Shown: piece after piece, positions 33,535 through 44,707 of the stretch
Layout of the letters: every line of letters begins with the position of its first letter
How positions within the stretch are numbered: the first letter of the stretch is position 1
From: Lineolata rhizophorae
Taxonomy: Eukaryota > Ascomycota > Dothideomycetes > Lineolatales > Lineolataceae
DNA: 64,000 nt
Direction of reading: 5' to 3'
Assembly (NCBI GenBank): GCA_010093515.1
Contig: MU001688.1
Location: 141,940 to 205,939, forward strand
The notes under the pieces: model-generated
Told to the model about the DNA's origin: nothing
The model's database searches: none
The model's input: the letters and a program-made list of their open reading frames with translations, nothing else
Made by a program: the position numbers and the translations under genes

Positions 33535-36500
33535 TCACCCCTTCCCCGGCGTCTCGGGAATCGCCCACACATCCCTCTCCCCCTCCATCTCCCCCTCGCC
33601 TTTCCTCTCACCCCCGCTCTCCCTCCCATCCCGCCTGTTCTCCTTCCCCCCCGCCGTCCCCGTCCCGGCCGGCGCAAACGGAATCACCCCCGTGGCCGAA
33701 AACACTGGGAGCTGCCTCTTCTGTTGCTGCTGCTGCTGCTGCCGCTGCAGCAGGCTTTGCTGGGCCAGCTGCTGACCGTGCTGACCCCCTGGCCCGGCCA
33801 GCGGCCCCGCGGCATCCACCGCCGGTGGTGGCGGCGGTGGCGGCGACGGATCGCGCGGCGTGTTGTTAGACGCGGGCGGGCTGATGATTGTCGGCGCGCT
33901 GGCTCCCATTCCGGGGCCCAGGCCCGAGCCTGAGCTCACCCGGGGTGCAGCTTGTCTCTGGTGTTGCGGATGCTGCTGCTTTTCCAGGTGCTGCTTTTGC
34001 GTTCGGCCAGCCGCGCTCGTCTGCTGCGCGAGCCCCGGCGGCAGCGCGGGATCCGAGTTCGGCGGCAGCCACTGCAGCTGGTTGCTGTCGGCGCCGGTCG
34101 AGTGCGCTGGGTGGTGCGGTGGCGGCAGCGGCGGCGGCGAAGCCACACCGCCGCCGAACGCGCCGGTGCTGACCGGCGACGTGACGCCCGAGCCCACGGT
34201 TGAACCCGGCTGCTTCTGCCCCTGCTCACCCGCACCGGCGGGATTATATACGATAAACTGGCTATACATGCCTGCACCACCTGGCACCGAGCCAGAGCCC
34301 GATCTCGAACCAGTCCCAGGCACGGGCACAGGCACAGGCGCGCTCGCCCCTCCCGGCGTCGCTACAGCCTGCTTCACGACCTGCGCGGCCGGCGGCGGCG
34401 GCGGCGGCGGCGAGTCCGGCCTGCGCTCCTTCGTCTCCTGTAGAGGCATGTGCAGGCTGCCGGGCGCGCCTGCCGTCCCTCCAGAAGAGGGCGCACTGCC
34501 CATGAGCGCGCTCGGTGGCGAGGCCGACATGTGCGGTGCGAGCGGTGGCAGTTCGGGGTGGCCGGGCGGAGGTGGCACGACGGCTGATATCCCGCTGCCC
34601 ATGTTGGCGCTGGCGTTGGAACTACCGGTACCTGGTCCGTCCGGCACCGGTGGAGGCGGCGACGACGTCGCCGACGCCACCGCAACCGATAGCGATAAGC
34701 GGCGCGCCATAGACATGGCCTCGGGGCCCGAGGTCGGGGCCGCCGCAGGCGCGGCCGGGACGGGCGCGACGACGGGCGGGGAGCCCGCGGCCGTGGTGAT
34801 GGGTTCGGTGGGCGTCGGGATGGCCGGGGGAGGTGGTGGTGCGCCGCTAGCTACTGCTGCTGCCACCGTTACGGGCGCCGAGGCCGATGGCAGCGAGGAC
34901 ATCGTCGGCGGCACGGCGGGCGGTGGTGGTGGCGGTGACTCGGGCAGCGGACCGCGCTTGGCAGCCGCTGCAGTGGCGGGCACCGGCTTCTTCTCCTTGT
35001 CCTTCGTGCTAGCGATCGCGCCTTTCTTCGCTCCCGCGGCCGCCGTACCGGCAGCGCCACCGACAGCCTTGCCCGTCGCAGCCGTCTTAGTCCCACTAGT
35101 CGTCCTCTTCATACTCGGCTTATTCGCGGTCGTGGTCCCTTTCTCCACCGCCCGCTCCGCCTTCTTCCGCTCCGCCTCCTCTAGCTTCCGCGCCCGCTCG
35201 CGCCGTTCGTACTCCTCCTTCGGCGGCACCTTGATGGTGATCTTCTTGATCTCGGCCGCGAGCTTGTCAACGTCGGCCTCCTTCTCTTTCTCACCTCCCG
35301 CGCCCGACGACGCCGTTGACAGCCTCTTGGCGTGCCCACCGCTGCTCGGCACGCGCGGCACGGGGGGAACGCCAGCCTCTTTCTGCACCGTCTTCCCGCC
35401 TGCAGGCGCACGCGTCTTGCGCGCCTGCACGCCCGCTCCACCACCACCATTCGCATTCGCGCCCCTCGCGGTCGCCAGGGTGCTCGGTGGTCTCACGCCA
35501 TGTCCGTTCGCCGTCGCCGCCGATCCACCAACACTCGACGCGGTGCTCAGCCTCCTGCTCGCACGTTGGGGCTGCTGATTCTGCTGTTGCTGCTGGGACG
35601 CCGAGGCAACACCGCCCTGCTGGCCCGGCAGCTCCGCAATCGTCCTCCTCCTACTCGCACCACTCTCCACACCCCCGCTCTTGCCCGTCTCCGCGCTCTT
35701 AACGCTCCCGTCCGCCTCGCTCTCCGAATCCACTTCAGCGTAGCTCTTCGGCGCCGTCGCCCTACTCCTGCCCCTAAGCTGCCGTCCTCCAGCCTCTGTC
35801 GGCAGCGCCGCCAGGCTCTGCCGCGCTTCGGCGCCGGTAGCCTTCTTGTTGGCGGTCCCGCCGCGCGGCGCGTTGAGCTCGTCGTGCGCGCAGCTCGTCG
35901 TGCGGCGGTCCGTCGGTACGAGCAACTTGGCAAGGGCCTGTGTGGCGACGGTCCAGTCGACGTCGGGCGGGGGCGGCGTCGGGGCGCGCGACGGGCTAGC
36001 CGACAGAGGGGCGCCGCCGCGGAGCGGGCCCGAAACGGAGCGCCGGATCTTTGCCGGGTCGACCACTTTGGCCGTGAAGGACTGCGTCGGGCTGCAGTAC
36101 GTGGGCGGGGCCGCAGCCTTGGGTTTCTTGGACGGGGCGGGCGGCGGCGGTGGATTGATGGTGTTGTCGAGGTGGGTGAGGGTGGGGAGGGACCACCAGG
36201 TCGGTGAGTAGGGCGTGATGTCCTCCGTAGTCGGAGTCCCGTTCGCGACGACATTATTGCCGTCAGTGACGGGACCTCGTAGCAGGCCCTTCATTGCCTC
36301 GTTGAGCTCGTCATCCTCGTCTTCTTCCTGCTTGATTTTGACACCATGGAAGCCCACCCCCTCAACGGCGTTTGCACCGGGTGCATTCTCGCCCTTTCGC
36401 CCACCCTCATCTTCCTCTTCCGGCGGCGCACACAACGCGCTAACGTGACTCATAATGCCCGTCATGAGCGCCCTGTCGCTATAGCCTCCTTCCAACACAC

Positions 36501-38502
36501 TCACAACCCTGCCCTCCACTCCCGTGCCTTCCTCCTCCGCCAGGGCGACAACGTCCCTCGTGAAGCGGGCGTAAAACTCCGTCGGCACGTTAACCTTATG
36601 CCGCCGCATGCCCTGGCCCTCCCACTCGCTGGCGTCGAAACCTGCGCTGACGAAAATGGCCGCCTTCGGTGGCGTCGCGGCGCCGGCGGCGCGCAGCCGC
36701 GCCGTGTGCGCAGCCAGGAAAACGCGCGCCTTGTCTACGAGCACCTTGTAGCGGGCCTCATACAGCGCCCAGAACTCGGCCCGGTCCTTCCACGGCTGCA
36801 GGTGCACGTTCCAGACGGACTGGCCGTGCGCGCCTTCGATGCAAAGGCTCGCGTTCTTGATCTTGTCCTCGTCGCCGTCCTCGCACGGGTAGCTGTTGAT
36901 GTCGTGCAGGCTGAAGTACCCAATGTGCGTCTTGATGTTGTGCTGCTGCTGCTGCGGCTGCTGTTGTTGCCCCCATTGTTGACGCTGCTTTGGTTTCGGC
37001 GGCGCCGGTCGTGCGTTGTGCGCCCACGCAATGGCCTGGCTGCCATCCCCATGGTGCAAATCGAAGTCGAGGATCGCCGCGTGCGTTAGCCCGTACGCGC
37101 GCGTCGCGTACTCTATGCCGACGTGGACGTTATTCAGCCAGCAGAAGCCCGAGGGGTAGTCGGCCGAGCAGTGGTGGCCCGGCGGGCGGATGCAGACGAA
37201 GGCGCGCGTAGGCGCGGCAATGGAGGAGTTGTTTTTGTTGGCTTGCGCGTTGCGGAACACGGCGTCGATGCCATCGCACACGCCGCCGAGGGCACCCTGG
37301 AAGGCAGACAGCGACTCGGGACACAGGTAGAGGTCACCCTTGTGTATCTCAGGCCGCTCATCCTCATCCGTGCCCTTATCCTTGTCCTTAGCGCTATTTT
37401 TACCCGTGCCCGTCGTTGTCGGTGCGCCTGAGGCAGTATTGCTGTTGGAAGTCGGCACGGCCACACGGCTGACCTCGTTGCCCGCGGCCGCCAGCCGCTC
37501 CCCAGCCGCGGCGCACATGAGGCCCAATTCCTCCATCCATTTCTTCCCATGCACGTTGGTGACGGCCGCATCCAACAGGCTGAGCTCGCGGCTCGACTTC
37601 TTGATCCTGAACGGCGCGGGCGCCATGCTGTTATTCAAAGAGGCGCCGTTCGACGACGCGGCGGGCGGCAGAGGTGTCGGCGGGCAGCGGCCCTCTGCGT
37701 GACGGCCGCCGAGGCGGACGTACGCGGCGGCGAGGCCCAGCACGGCGGCCTGGATGCGCTCGGGTCGCTCGACGATAGACGAGAGGACCCACTTTGCGGT
37801 GCGGGGGCGCGAGAAGCGGTGTCCATAGCACTGGTCGTGCAGGATGACGATAGCTTTGCCTAGTGTACGTGAACCATCTGCAGCCGCAGCAATGCCAGAG
37901 TGAGGAGCAGCAGACGCATTCGTGTTCGCATCCCCGTTTTGCAGGCCCGTCATCTCCCTCTCAAACCAGTCGGCCGCGATCTCGCCCGCCGTCTTGACCT
38001 TCGGCCCCTCCTCTTCCTTCTCCTCCGCCAGAGGCATCCCCATCCTGCCCCCTCCGCCGGGCGAGCTGCCCAGAAAAGTCGACGAGCTGCGCCGCGAGAG
38101 CGGCATCCGCGGGCTCACGGGCGGCCCCCCGCCGCCCGCGCCGTCCCGCAGCGACGCCGCGCTCGACTTGCGCATTAGGCCCGCGGGCGACCCGGAGCGG
38201 CGCTGCGTGTTGGCGGCTTCGCTACGCAGGCTAGTAACGCTAGGTGAGCGGCGGAAGGGCGGCGGTTGTGGCCGCGAGACGCCGCCGCTGCCGGGCGACG
38301 GTGAGGAAGGGTGCGGGACGTTCTTGTTGGATGTGTTGATGGAGAGGCGGGTGAAGGGGTCGGTGAGGGCGTCGGCGTTAGTCGTGGTCGCGGTGGTGGC
38401 CGTCGTGGCGGTGGAAGCGGTAGACGGGCGCCGGGTTTTAGGTCGGCCGACGCCGCCCGGTTGCGGTCCTCCGCCTGGGGGCTCGGAGGGCGCGCGGTCC
38501 AT
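33535..38502 (-). CDS. HOS3: Hos3-type histone deacetylase, unusually long
   Basis: Single-exon frame of 1,655 aa. Residues 1-200 are Ser/Pro/Thr/Gly-rich. The deacetylase domain is about 215-700 and retains the class-defining residues: the His pair in RPPGHHCSADYP (about 443-444), the Asp/His zinc ligands in ILDFDLHHGDG (about 479-486), the second Asp in SAGFDAS (about 623) and the Tyr in LEGGYS (about 675). A Gln-rich insert (near 505-520) lies inside the domain. The remaining 950 residues are disordered: a charged Lys/Glu helix around EIKKITIKVPPKEEYERRE, then long Pro, Ala, Gly and Gln runs. Hos3-class enzymes deacetylate histones and are noted for trichostatin A resistance; localisation is nuclear or cortical by family. 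Tail length is well beyond yeast Hos3. CAG/CTG-type triplet runs in the gene could vary between strains. Confidence 0.93.
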   Translation of the reverse strand: MDRAPSEPPGGGPQPGGVGRPKTRRPSTASTATTATTATTTNADALTDPFTRLSINTSNKNVPHPSSPSPGSGGVSRPQPPPFRRSPSVTSLRSEAANTQRRSGSPAGLMRKSSAASLRDGAGGGGPPVSPRMPLSRRSSSTFLGSSPGGGGRMGMPLAEEKEEEGPKVKTAGEIAADWFEREMTGLQNGDANTNASAAPHSGIAAAADGSRTLGKAIVILHDQCYGHRFSRPRTAKWVLSSIVERPERIQAAVLGLAAAYVRLGGRHAEGRCPPTPLPPAASSNGASLNNSMAPAPFRIKKSSRELSLLDAAVTNVHGKKWMEELGLMCAAAGERLAAAGNEVSRVAVPTSNSNTASGAPTTTGTGKNSAKDKDKGTDEDERPEIHKGDLYLCPESLSAFQGALGGVCDGIDAVFRNAQANKNNSSIAAPTRAFVCIRPPGHHCSADYPSGFCWLNNVHVGIEYATRAYGLTHAAILDFDLHHGDGSQAIAWAHNARPAPPKPKQRQQWGQQQQPQQQQHNIKTHIGYFSLHDINSYPCEDGDEDKIKNASLCIEGAHGQSVWNVHLQPWKDRAEFWALYEARYKVLVDKARVFLAAHTARLRAAGAATPPKAAIFVSAGFDASEWEGQGMRRHKVNVPTEFYARFTRDVVALAEEEGTGVEGRVVSVLEGGYSDRALMTGIMSHVSALCAPPEEEDEGGRKGENAPGANAVEGVGFHGVKIKQEEDEDDELNEAMKGLLRGPVTDGNNVVANGTPTTEDITPYSPTWWSLPTLTHLDNTINPPPPPAPSKKPKAAAPPTYCSPTQSFTAKVVDPAKIRRSVSGPLRGGAPLSASPSRAPTPPPPDVDWTVATQALAKLLVPTDRRTTSCAHDELNAPRGGTANKKATGAEARQSLAALPTEAGGRQLRGRSRATAPKSYAEVDSESEADGSVKSAETGKSGGVESGASRRRTIAELPGQQGGVASASQQQQQNQQPQRASRRLSTASSVGGSAATANGHGVRPPSTLATARGANANGGGGAGVQARKTRAPAGGKTVQKEAGVPPVPRVPSSGGHAKRLSTASSGAGGEKEKEADVDKLAAEIKKITIKVPPKEEYERRERARKLEEAERKKAERAVEKGTTTANKPSMKRTTSGTKTAATGKAVGGAAGTAAAGAKKGAIASTKDKEKKPVPATAAAAKRGPLPESPPPPPPAVPPTMSSLPSASAPVTVAAAVASGAPPPPPAIPTPTEPITTAAGSPPVVAPVPAAPAAAPTSGPEAMSMARRLSLSVAVASATSSPPPPVPDGPGTGSSNASANMGSGISAVVPPPPGHPELPPLAPHMSASPPSALMGSAPSSGGTAGAPGSLHMPLQETKERRPDSPPPPPPPAAQVVKQAVATPGGASAPVPVPVPGTGSRSGSGSVPGGAGMYSQFIVYNPAGAGEQGQKQPGSTVGSGVTSPVSTGAFGGGVASPPPLPPPHHPAHSTGADSNQLQWLPPNSDPALPPGLAQQTSAAGRTQKQHLEKQQHPQHQRQAAPRVSSGSGLGPGMGASAPTIISPPASNNTPRDPSPPPPPPPAVDAAGPLAGPGGQHGQQLAQQSLLQRQQQQQQQKRQLPVFSATGVIPFAPAGTGTAGGKENRRDGRESGGERKGEGEMEGERDVWAIPETPGKG

Positions 38503-39668
38503 TGTACGGAGCGTGTCTCGGCCGTTCTTTGGATTGTTCTTTGCGTCTCTGGATGCGTCCTGGAAAATTGTCTTCGGTGCAGAGCACGAGCGTTTGTTCG
38601 GATGTTGTCTGGCTCGTTCAGCCGGTCAGGTGCCGACGAGACGGCTGGACGGAACGCGTCAGGTGTTTGTTGACGACGGAGCGGGCGGGGCGAGCACCGA
38701 GCAGGGCTCGGAAGAGGTCACGCACCGTTCGACGACAAGCAATTCGCAGGGGGGAACACGGCAAAGTCTCCGCGAGCGTAGGCGGTAGCAGCAGAAGACG
38801 CTCGACGATGTCGGCGCAGAAAGGGGACGCAGCGGGCGCGTGCATAAGAACAATGTTTGGACGCGAGGGGAAGAAGGAGGAGGGAAAGCAGGGCACGGGC
38901 GCGGGACGCGTTGGCCGTCGGGGTTAGGGCGTCCCTTCCTGGCCTGGCCAGGCGCGAGCTCGGGCCGGCCGACGGCGCGGGCTGCCTGCCTCTTGCTCCC
39001 TGCGGCTGCCCCCACCGTGGGTCGCAGTGGGCAGGTTTCCGGGCGCGCGCTCCTGGTTGGCCGGCCGGCGGGCCTGGGGCGCCGCGTTGACTCATGCGCG
39101 GCGACGTCGTGCGCCACTTCCCAAGGGGAAGCAGCCGAGCGGATGGTTTAGGCAGCAGAACCAAAGGACAGCACGTGTGGTGTTTCCGGAACCGCTCTTT
39201 CTTTAATCGTACCCCCTTTTTGGGCGGTGTCTCGGGATCGCTATGTGACCGTGGTCTACCTGCGGAGTGCTAAACAAACATATTTGGAGCCAGCGCGGGC
39301 GGCCCTGCCGTGCGGGCGGAGCCTCGAGTAATGGGCGCGGTCATCACAATATCGGAATGGCGGTCGCATGAATCAGCTTCACTTCTTGTTCCGTGCCACA
39401 TTACCTATAACCGATCGCGCAATGGCATCGGAACGGGTGCCCAATCTTCAGACGGAGGTCGTAACTCATTAGAAATGTATCTAAACTGCGGCGAAGTCGG
39501 GTCGACGAAGGCAACTGTCCCTATTAATCGGTGCTGTTCGAGACGCATTTCACCTTCTCACAGATCCCAATCCAACGCACCACATTTTAGACTAAAATAG
39601 GATTGCCACAAACTTGGCGACAGTAATAGCAATGCTCCTGCCCCGCCCCCTCGTCCCATCCTTCCTTC
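38503..39668. other. Hos3 promoter region and PNS1 3' flank
   Basis: The first 650 bases upstream of the Hos3 ATG are GC-rich and contain CG-dense frames without recognisable products; they likely hold the promoter and 5' leader. A short AT-richer segment (39190-39660) follows, next to the stop of the PNS1 gene. No RNA gene or repeat recognised. Confidence 0.4.
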
Positions 39669-41480
39669 TCACGAATGAATAGCCGTCTGTACCCTCGGAT
39701 ACACGCTCACCATGCGCGCGTATAAGTCCGGATGATCCCTGACCAAGACCTCGGGATCCCACGCGCTCGCTACGAAGATGGTCTCAATCCCGCTCGAGAT
39801 CGGCGTCGTGAAGATGTTGCACACCTGCAGCCCGATGAGGAAGGCGAACGCGACCACGACGGGCGTGTAGTCGCCGTCGCTGTTGTACGCCGGGCTCGTG
39901 AAGATGAGGTAGCAGTAGGCCATGAGGGCGCAGGCGAAGGCGACGAAGACGGCGCCCATGGACAGCACCGGCCCGATGAGCAGCTCGTTGATCAGGGCGT
40001 CGATGCCGCGGTCCTTGATCATCCGCCACGTGTCCTTCGCCGCGGCGACGTAGCTCTTGCCGTACAGCGCGATGTGGCAGAAGGCGTACCGGTTCAGGAA
40101 CTGGACCGCCCAGTCGAGGATGCCGATGATGCAGCCGAGCACGCAGAAGAGGATCGTGCCGACGATGTTGCCCTCGGCCGCCTCAGCGCGCTGCGCCACC
40201 GAGCACACCTGGCGCAGCATGTTGATGATGGCCACGATGAGGCTGCCCAGGCTGATGCTGCCGAAGGAGTAGGTCGTGGCGCGCTTGAGGGCGCCCCGCG
40301 TGGCCCCCTTGGGCGGGTTCGCGCTGCAGAAGTACCAGCTGCCGTAGACGCCGGCGATGGTCGTGTGGATCGTGTTCTTGATCCACTCGGAGATCCAATA
40401 CATGGCGAAAGTGACGAAAACGATGAGCCCGATGACCTTTGCTTGGGAGCAGCCGCCCACACCCTCGGAACATGCCGGATTGTCCGCCGCAGGCTGGTAC
40501 TTGACGTAAATGGCGACTAGCGTGACGGAGTACCAGGCACCAAAAGCAATAGCAACAATGCCGCCGGCAAGGGACACGAGATAGACGTGACCGTACGATT
40601 TGGAGACGTCGACAGCAGTGCGCAACATGAGGGCCGAGAAAGGGATGCGCTTGATCCACGTGATGAAGCAAATGAGGGTGAAGATGGCGAAGAGCAGGAA
40701 TACGATGCCGCCCGAGTAATATTTGCGCGATAGCATGTAGATGGCAGTCGCGAAGCCGAAGATGATGTTCAAGATTCCCGTTACCCAGATGAAGGCCTTG
40801 GGAAAGAGCCGCGCTAGCCACACGTAGGCGTAACTAAGCACAAAAGAGACGACGAGGACGAAGACGAAGAGGACAAGCGTGTTGGTGTCGAGAGAGAACG
40901 TATTGCTGCCATCATAGATTCCGCCGCCATTGAAGCCCTTAGTGGACGCTGAAAAGTACATGTTAGTTTGCTGTTCGACAAGTGGACTCGAACATAGCAT
41001 TGTGATTTCAAAGGATACTGGGGATACTTACCATAACCCTGAATCGCGATCCCAGAGACGACAACATATCCCGCAAAAACGATAATCAACTACGATCATA
41101 ACATTAGAACCCACATGTCAAATCAACCCCTCTTCCATGCTCGCATAACCACTTGCATTTCTTATTCCACCTGTGATCTCTCCAATCTCGTATCCATCCC
41201 CCAAACTTACCAGAATCCCAGCCCACAAATCATTCCACTTAGGCTTCTCAATCCTAAACGTCTCGTCGAAGCTATGCTTCTCACCCTCCGGCTGGTACCC
41301 ATACGGTCCGTACCCCTGGTGATCGTACTGTGGCGGTTCCTGGCCGTACTTGGCCGGGTCGTCTCCTCCGTGCTGCGGCGGCGGATACTGCCCGTAGTTC
41401 GGCTGAGACTGCTGGTACTGGTAGTTGGGCTGCTGGGACCCGGCGTTGTAGTAGGAGGACGCTTCGCCGCCGCTCGCCAT
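39669..41480 (-). CDS. PNS1: PNS1-like choline transporter-like (CTL/SLC44) membrane protein
   Basis: Three exons: 41480-41211, 41089-41032, 40948-39669; introns 121 and 83 bases with GTAAGT donors. Product 535 aa, close to yeast Pns1. The N-terminal 70 residues are a cytosolic Tyr/Gln/Pro/Gly-rich tail, followed by KWNDLWAGIL and the first membrane segment LIIVFAGYVVVSGIAIQGY assembled across the first intron. About ten hydrophobic helices follow, with CTL hallmarks such as the conserved loop NTIHTTIAGVYGSWYF, LGSLIVAIINMLR and LNRYAFCHIALYGKSYVAAA. The family sits in the plasma membrane; animal members transport choline or ethanolamine, whereas the yeast protein has no proven substrate. It lies on the same strand as, and 1.17 kb from, the Hos3 gene, without functional linkage. 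Confidence 0.93.
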
Positions 41481-42550
41481 GGCGGCGCTACGGTGTGTCG
41501 CGATGCGAATGCGAGGCGCGAGGAGGTCAAGGCTGGAAATGCGACCGAGGCGGCAGACGAAGCAGCTTCGCGCGCTCTCGCCTATGCAGCGCAGCAGCCT
41601 GCGCCGGTAACAATGCTCGAAGATGACACAAGGCGAAGCTCGAAGTTAGAATGCGTTTTCCCAGGAAAAACAAACACTATTACATACAGTGGAGTGACAA
41701 CAAGAGCAGGGGATCCGAGACCGATCACGCGAAAAGACTCGGCGGGAATTGGCCGGGTTTCGCAGCGGCTGGGGTATGGCTCAGTCTGGTTGTGCACGAA
41801 GTGCACGGAGCACCCGCGATCGGCGACGCATGAGCTGGCGCGGCACGAGCTAAGATCTGCTCTAGGGAGCGCCGGGCCAATCACGGCGGCCGCTCAGCGG
41901 CAGCGCGCCGGGTCCCCGGCCCAGCAGGCCTTGCTTTGTCTCGATCTAGGCGGCGCAATTTCTTGCTCGAGAGATCGCCGCGCGAAGAGGCCCGTAATAC
42001 ATAGGGGGGCTACGGTATATTTGACGAGTGTTCAGAAGTGTTCAAGAGGCTTTGAAATGGCGGGTTCTGTTGTCATTGAGTTCTCCTTACGGACTTCTGG
42101 CTTTGAATGCCGCGGTCCACGACCACCAATCGGACGACGGTTAAGCGAGTAAGAGAACAGTCGTGACGTCATGCATCGTGATTGCCTTCGACACAATGTT
42201 CAATGTTGCCAGCATGATATGAGGAATCTTTGATTGGTCAGTGTGGTGCTAGATTACGCCCTATTCTACACCAAGAGTGGGAACTCGCGTGCCATTGCAG
42301 CTACGACTTTTGGTACACTCTACTGTTGACTTCGTTTCTATTCCCGCTGACTTCGTTGAGACCGCTTAGTTCCCGTCACTCATCAATCAACATTCCCCCG
42401 ACGCCAGCCAATGCAAGCCTAAACATGAACGTGAGAAACACCAGCAGTATGCAGCCGCCCGCATCTTTTCCTATGCGCCTCGTCGTCACGAACTCCATCA
42501 TGACCTCGCATTATCCGGCATGGCAAAATTTTAAGCCCGGCCCTCTCCAT
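41481..42550. other. Spacer between PNS1 promoter and ECM11-domain gene
   Basis: The left part (41481-42000) is GC-rich and should contain the PNS1 promoter. The right part (42000-42550) is AT-richer and is the 3' flank of the Ecm11-domain gene. A short frame at 42230-42580 on the plus strand overlaps that gene's end and is not supported. Confidence 0.4.
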
Positions 42551-44238
42551 TCAATCCGCAATGCGCTTCCCCCTACCTGAAGTCGACATCCCCGGCGTTC
42601 CTTTCCCCGGCGTACCAGGAAACAAATTCATCCCATTTTCTCTTATCCGCTCCAGTGCCTCGTCAATCTGGGTTCTCTTCACCTTCACCGTCTCGTACCG
42701 CCTATGCACTTCCTCCTCAAAAGCAGTCGCTGTGCGTCTTTTGTCGCGCCTTGCGGACGCCATTTTCTTCACGACCACGCCAAATTGCTCCACGAACCAC
42801 TCGCCAGCGTCCTCCCACTCGTCGAGGCTGAGTGAAGCCCATAATTCCTTCTGCTGCTTGGGTTCAGCGCGGCGGTGCTGCTCGAGGCGTTCGCCGAGGG
42901 GGAGCGAGGACGGTTCTTGTTGCTGTGCTTGATTGGGTGTTTGATCAAACTTGCGTTTGACGGGATCGAACGGCTCGTTACGCAGCTCATCGTAGGCTAC
43001 ATTGCCGAAGTCGTCGTAATGATAGTCAGGCTCAAACTCATCCTGTTCCGGGCCGTCGGGATACTGCGCTTCCGATTCTGGTATGTCTGACAAGGGCATA
43101 CGCATTGCGTCTGGCTGAGTAGCGGCCCAATGCTTAGGTTGTGCTGGGCGCTGCGGCACAGGTGCACGTGGCTGTGCGAATCCACCGGAAGCCCTGGCCA
43201 CGCCATGTGCCGACTTAGGTCGGGGTAGGACTCTGGTTTGATCCGCGAGACTCTGACCTCGAGTGGGAAGCTGTCGGACTTGCGAGCTGGTGTCTACAGC
43301 CTGGTTGTTGGTGGTGATAGGTTGCTGCCGGGATTGGCGTTGTGCAACCGGGTTGGAATAAATGTTAGGAGCAGGCCCTTGAGTAATACCACGGGTGGGG
43401 AATTGGTGGCTTGATTGTTTTGTAGGACGCGAAGGTGGAGGCATTACTTGACTTTGCTGTTGACGAGATGACGCCGCGAATGTACGGGGATGAGCGGCCT
43501 CTTTAGTGTCCTTAATATCCTCCGAAACATTGCCGGATGTTGTTTCCGGATAGGATTCACCTGCTCCGAATGAGTCGTCCGGGCCTAAACGGAGAGGGCC
43601 CTGTTGTGCCATTTCATTAGCGTAAACAGCAACCTGATACCACCGTCATAAGTTTATGAAAGACAAGAGTTGTGCCCCCAGCGTGGTAAAAGAGAGGAGA
43701 GAATCCAACATACTTGGCTGCGTCCTTGCGCAACTTGGCTTGTTGCAGCTACCCCAGAATTCTTACTATCAGAGAGTTGGAAGTGACGGTCACTCTTTGC
43801 TTCATCGAACTGGGTCTCCTCAACGATTTCCTTCTTGATGATAAGTGCTACCCCATCCTCTTGATCATCGTGTTTCTGGCCCTCATCTTCGTCCTCGACG
43901 TAGCCCGGAGCCTCTACATTCTCCCTCTGGATATTATTGCGCTCGCGAGGTTGGCTGTCCGGGACTTGAACAGTGCTTATTGTTGTTGTATCCGCGTTGG
44001 ACGGGTCAGTGTCAAACACATCACGTGACTGGCCCGCATTCTCGACGATCTGGCTGACCCGCACGGTCTGGTCCTGAAACTGGTCGTTGTCTTTGCCCGG
44101 GGACTTGTTTACGTCCGGGACCGGCACCTTCAGCTTGGCGAAATCATCGCGGTCGGCACGCGGGGTGGCAGTCCGATGAGGGACATTGGGGCTATTGCGC
44201 CGATTGACGAAATTATGAAGTCGTTTTGGGGGGTCCAT
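42551..44238 (-). CDS. Ecm11-domain protein (predicted synaptonemal/meiotic factor)
   Basis: Two exons: 44238-43714 and 43633-42551, with an 80-base intron (GTATGT donor, CAG acceptor, phase 0). Product 535 aa. The first 400 residues are polar and disordered, with acidic patches (EDEDEGQKHDDQEDG) and a IIKKE sequence that fits a sumoylation consensus. The C-terminal 130 residues match the fungal Ecm11 C-terminal domain: SLDEWEDAGEWFVEQFGVVV, then a Lys/Arg-rich helical stretch with KMASARRDKRR, and ALERIRENGMNLF. In budding yeast Ecm11 is a SUMO-modified central element protein of the synaptonemal complex; whether this orthologue is meiotic is inferred. It is divergent from an F-box gene across 469 bases. 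Confidence 0.85.
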
Positions 44239-44707
44239 GACTACAATTCGCAGGTGATGTTGGTCGCCTTAGGGGGGGCGCAAGATCGCGTTCACGGGGC
44301 ACGTGCGAGCGCGTCTTTCGCACTACGAGGATCAAATTCCAGCATTGGTTTGATGAGATAAATGCAGATCGAATGAAGAAAGGGACAGCTGAAGACTCCC
44401 GCCGGTGAGAAAGAGGTTTCGGCCCGCAAACACGAGCGGTGATCACAAAAACTCGTCAGTGTGTACTACGGATGGAAGTCGCCTTTTCAGTCGTTGGAAA
44501 GAAGCATCGGCAGCGTGCAGGGACCCCATATCCGGTTAGCGTACCTCGGTCCGTAAGCATACCTATCCTTATCGATTACGGATCACTTCTCCAACTAGCA
44601 CCCGACCGTCGACGCCAACATCGCGATTGTAGGGCCACGACGAGAAGACCTAGTCGTTTTCAGTTATCGCATTTATCTTCCAATCCGATATTTATAATTG
44701 CTTCACA
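44239..44707. promoter_or_regulatory. Bidirectional promoter, Ecm11-domain / F-box gene
   Basis: A 469-base gap between divergent start codons. The F-box side carries an AT-rich element GATATTTATAATTGC (44688-44702) that ends six bases before its ATG. No other element recognised. Confidence 0.5.

Noticed and set aside
33860-35578. A 572-codon plus-strand frame antisense to Hos3
   Set aside because: It is the mirror of the low-complexity Pro/Ala/Gly tail; it is Gly/Ala/Pro-rich nonsense with no conserved motif.
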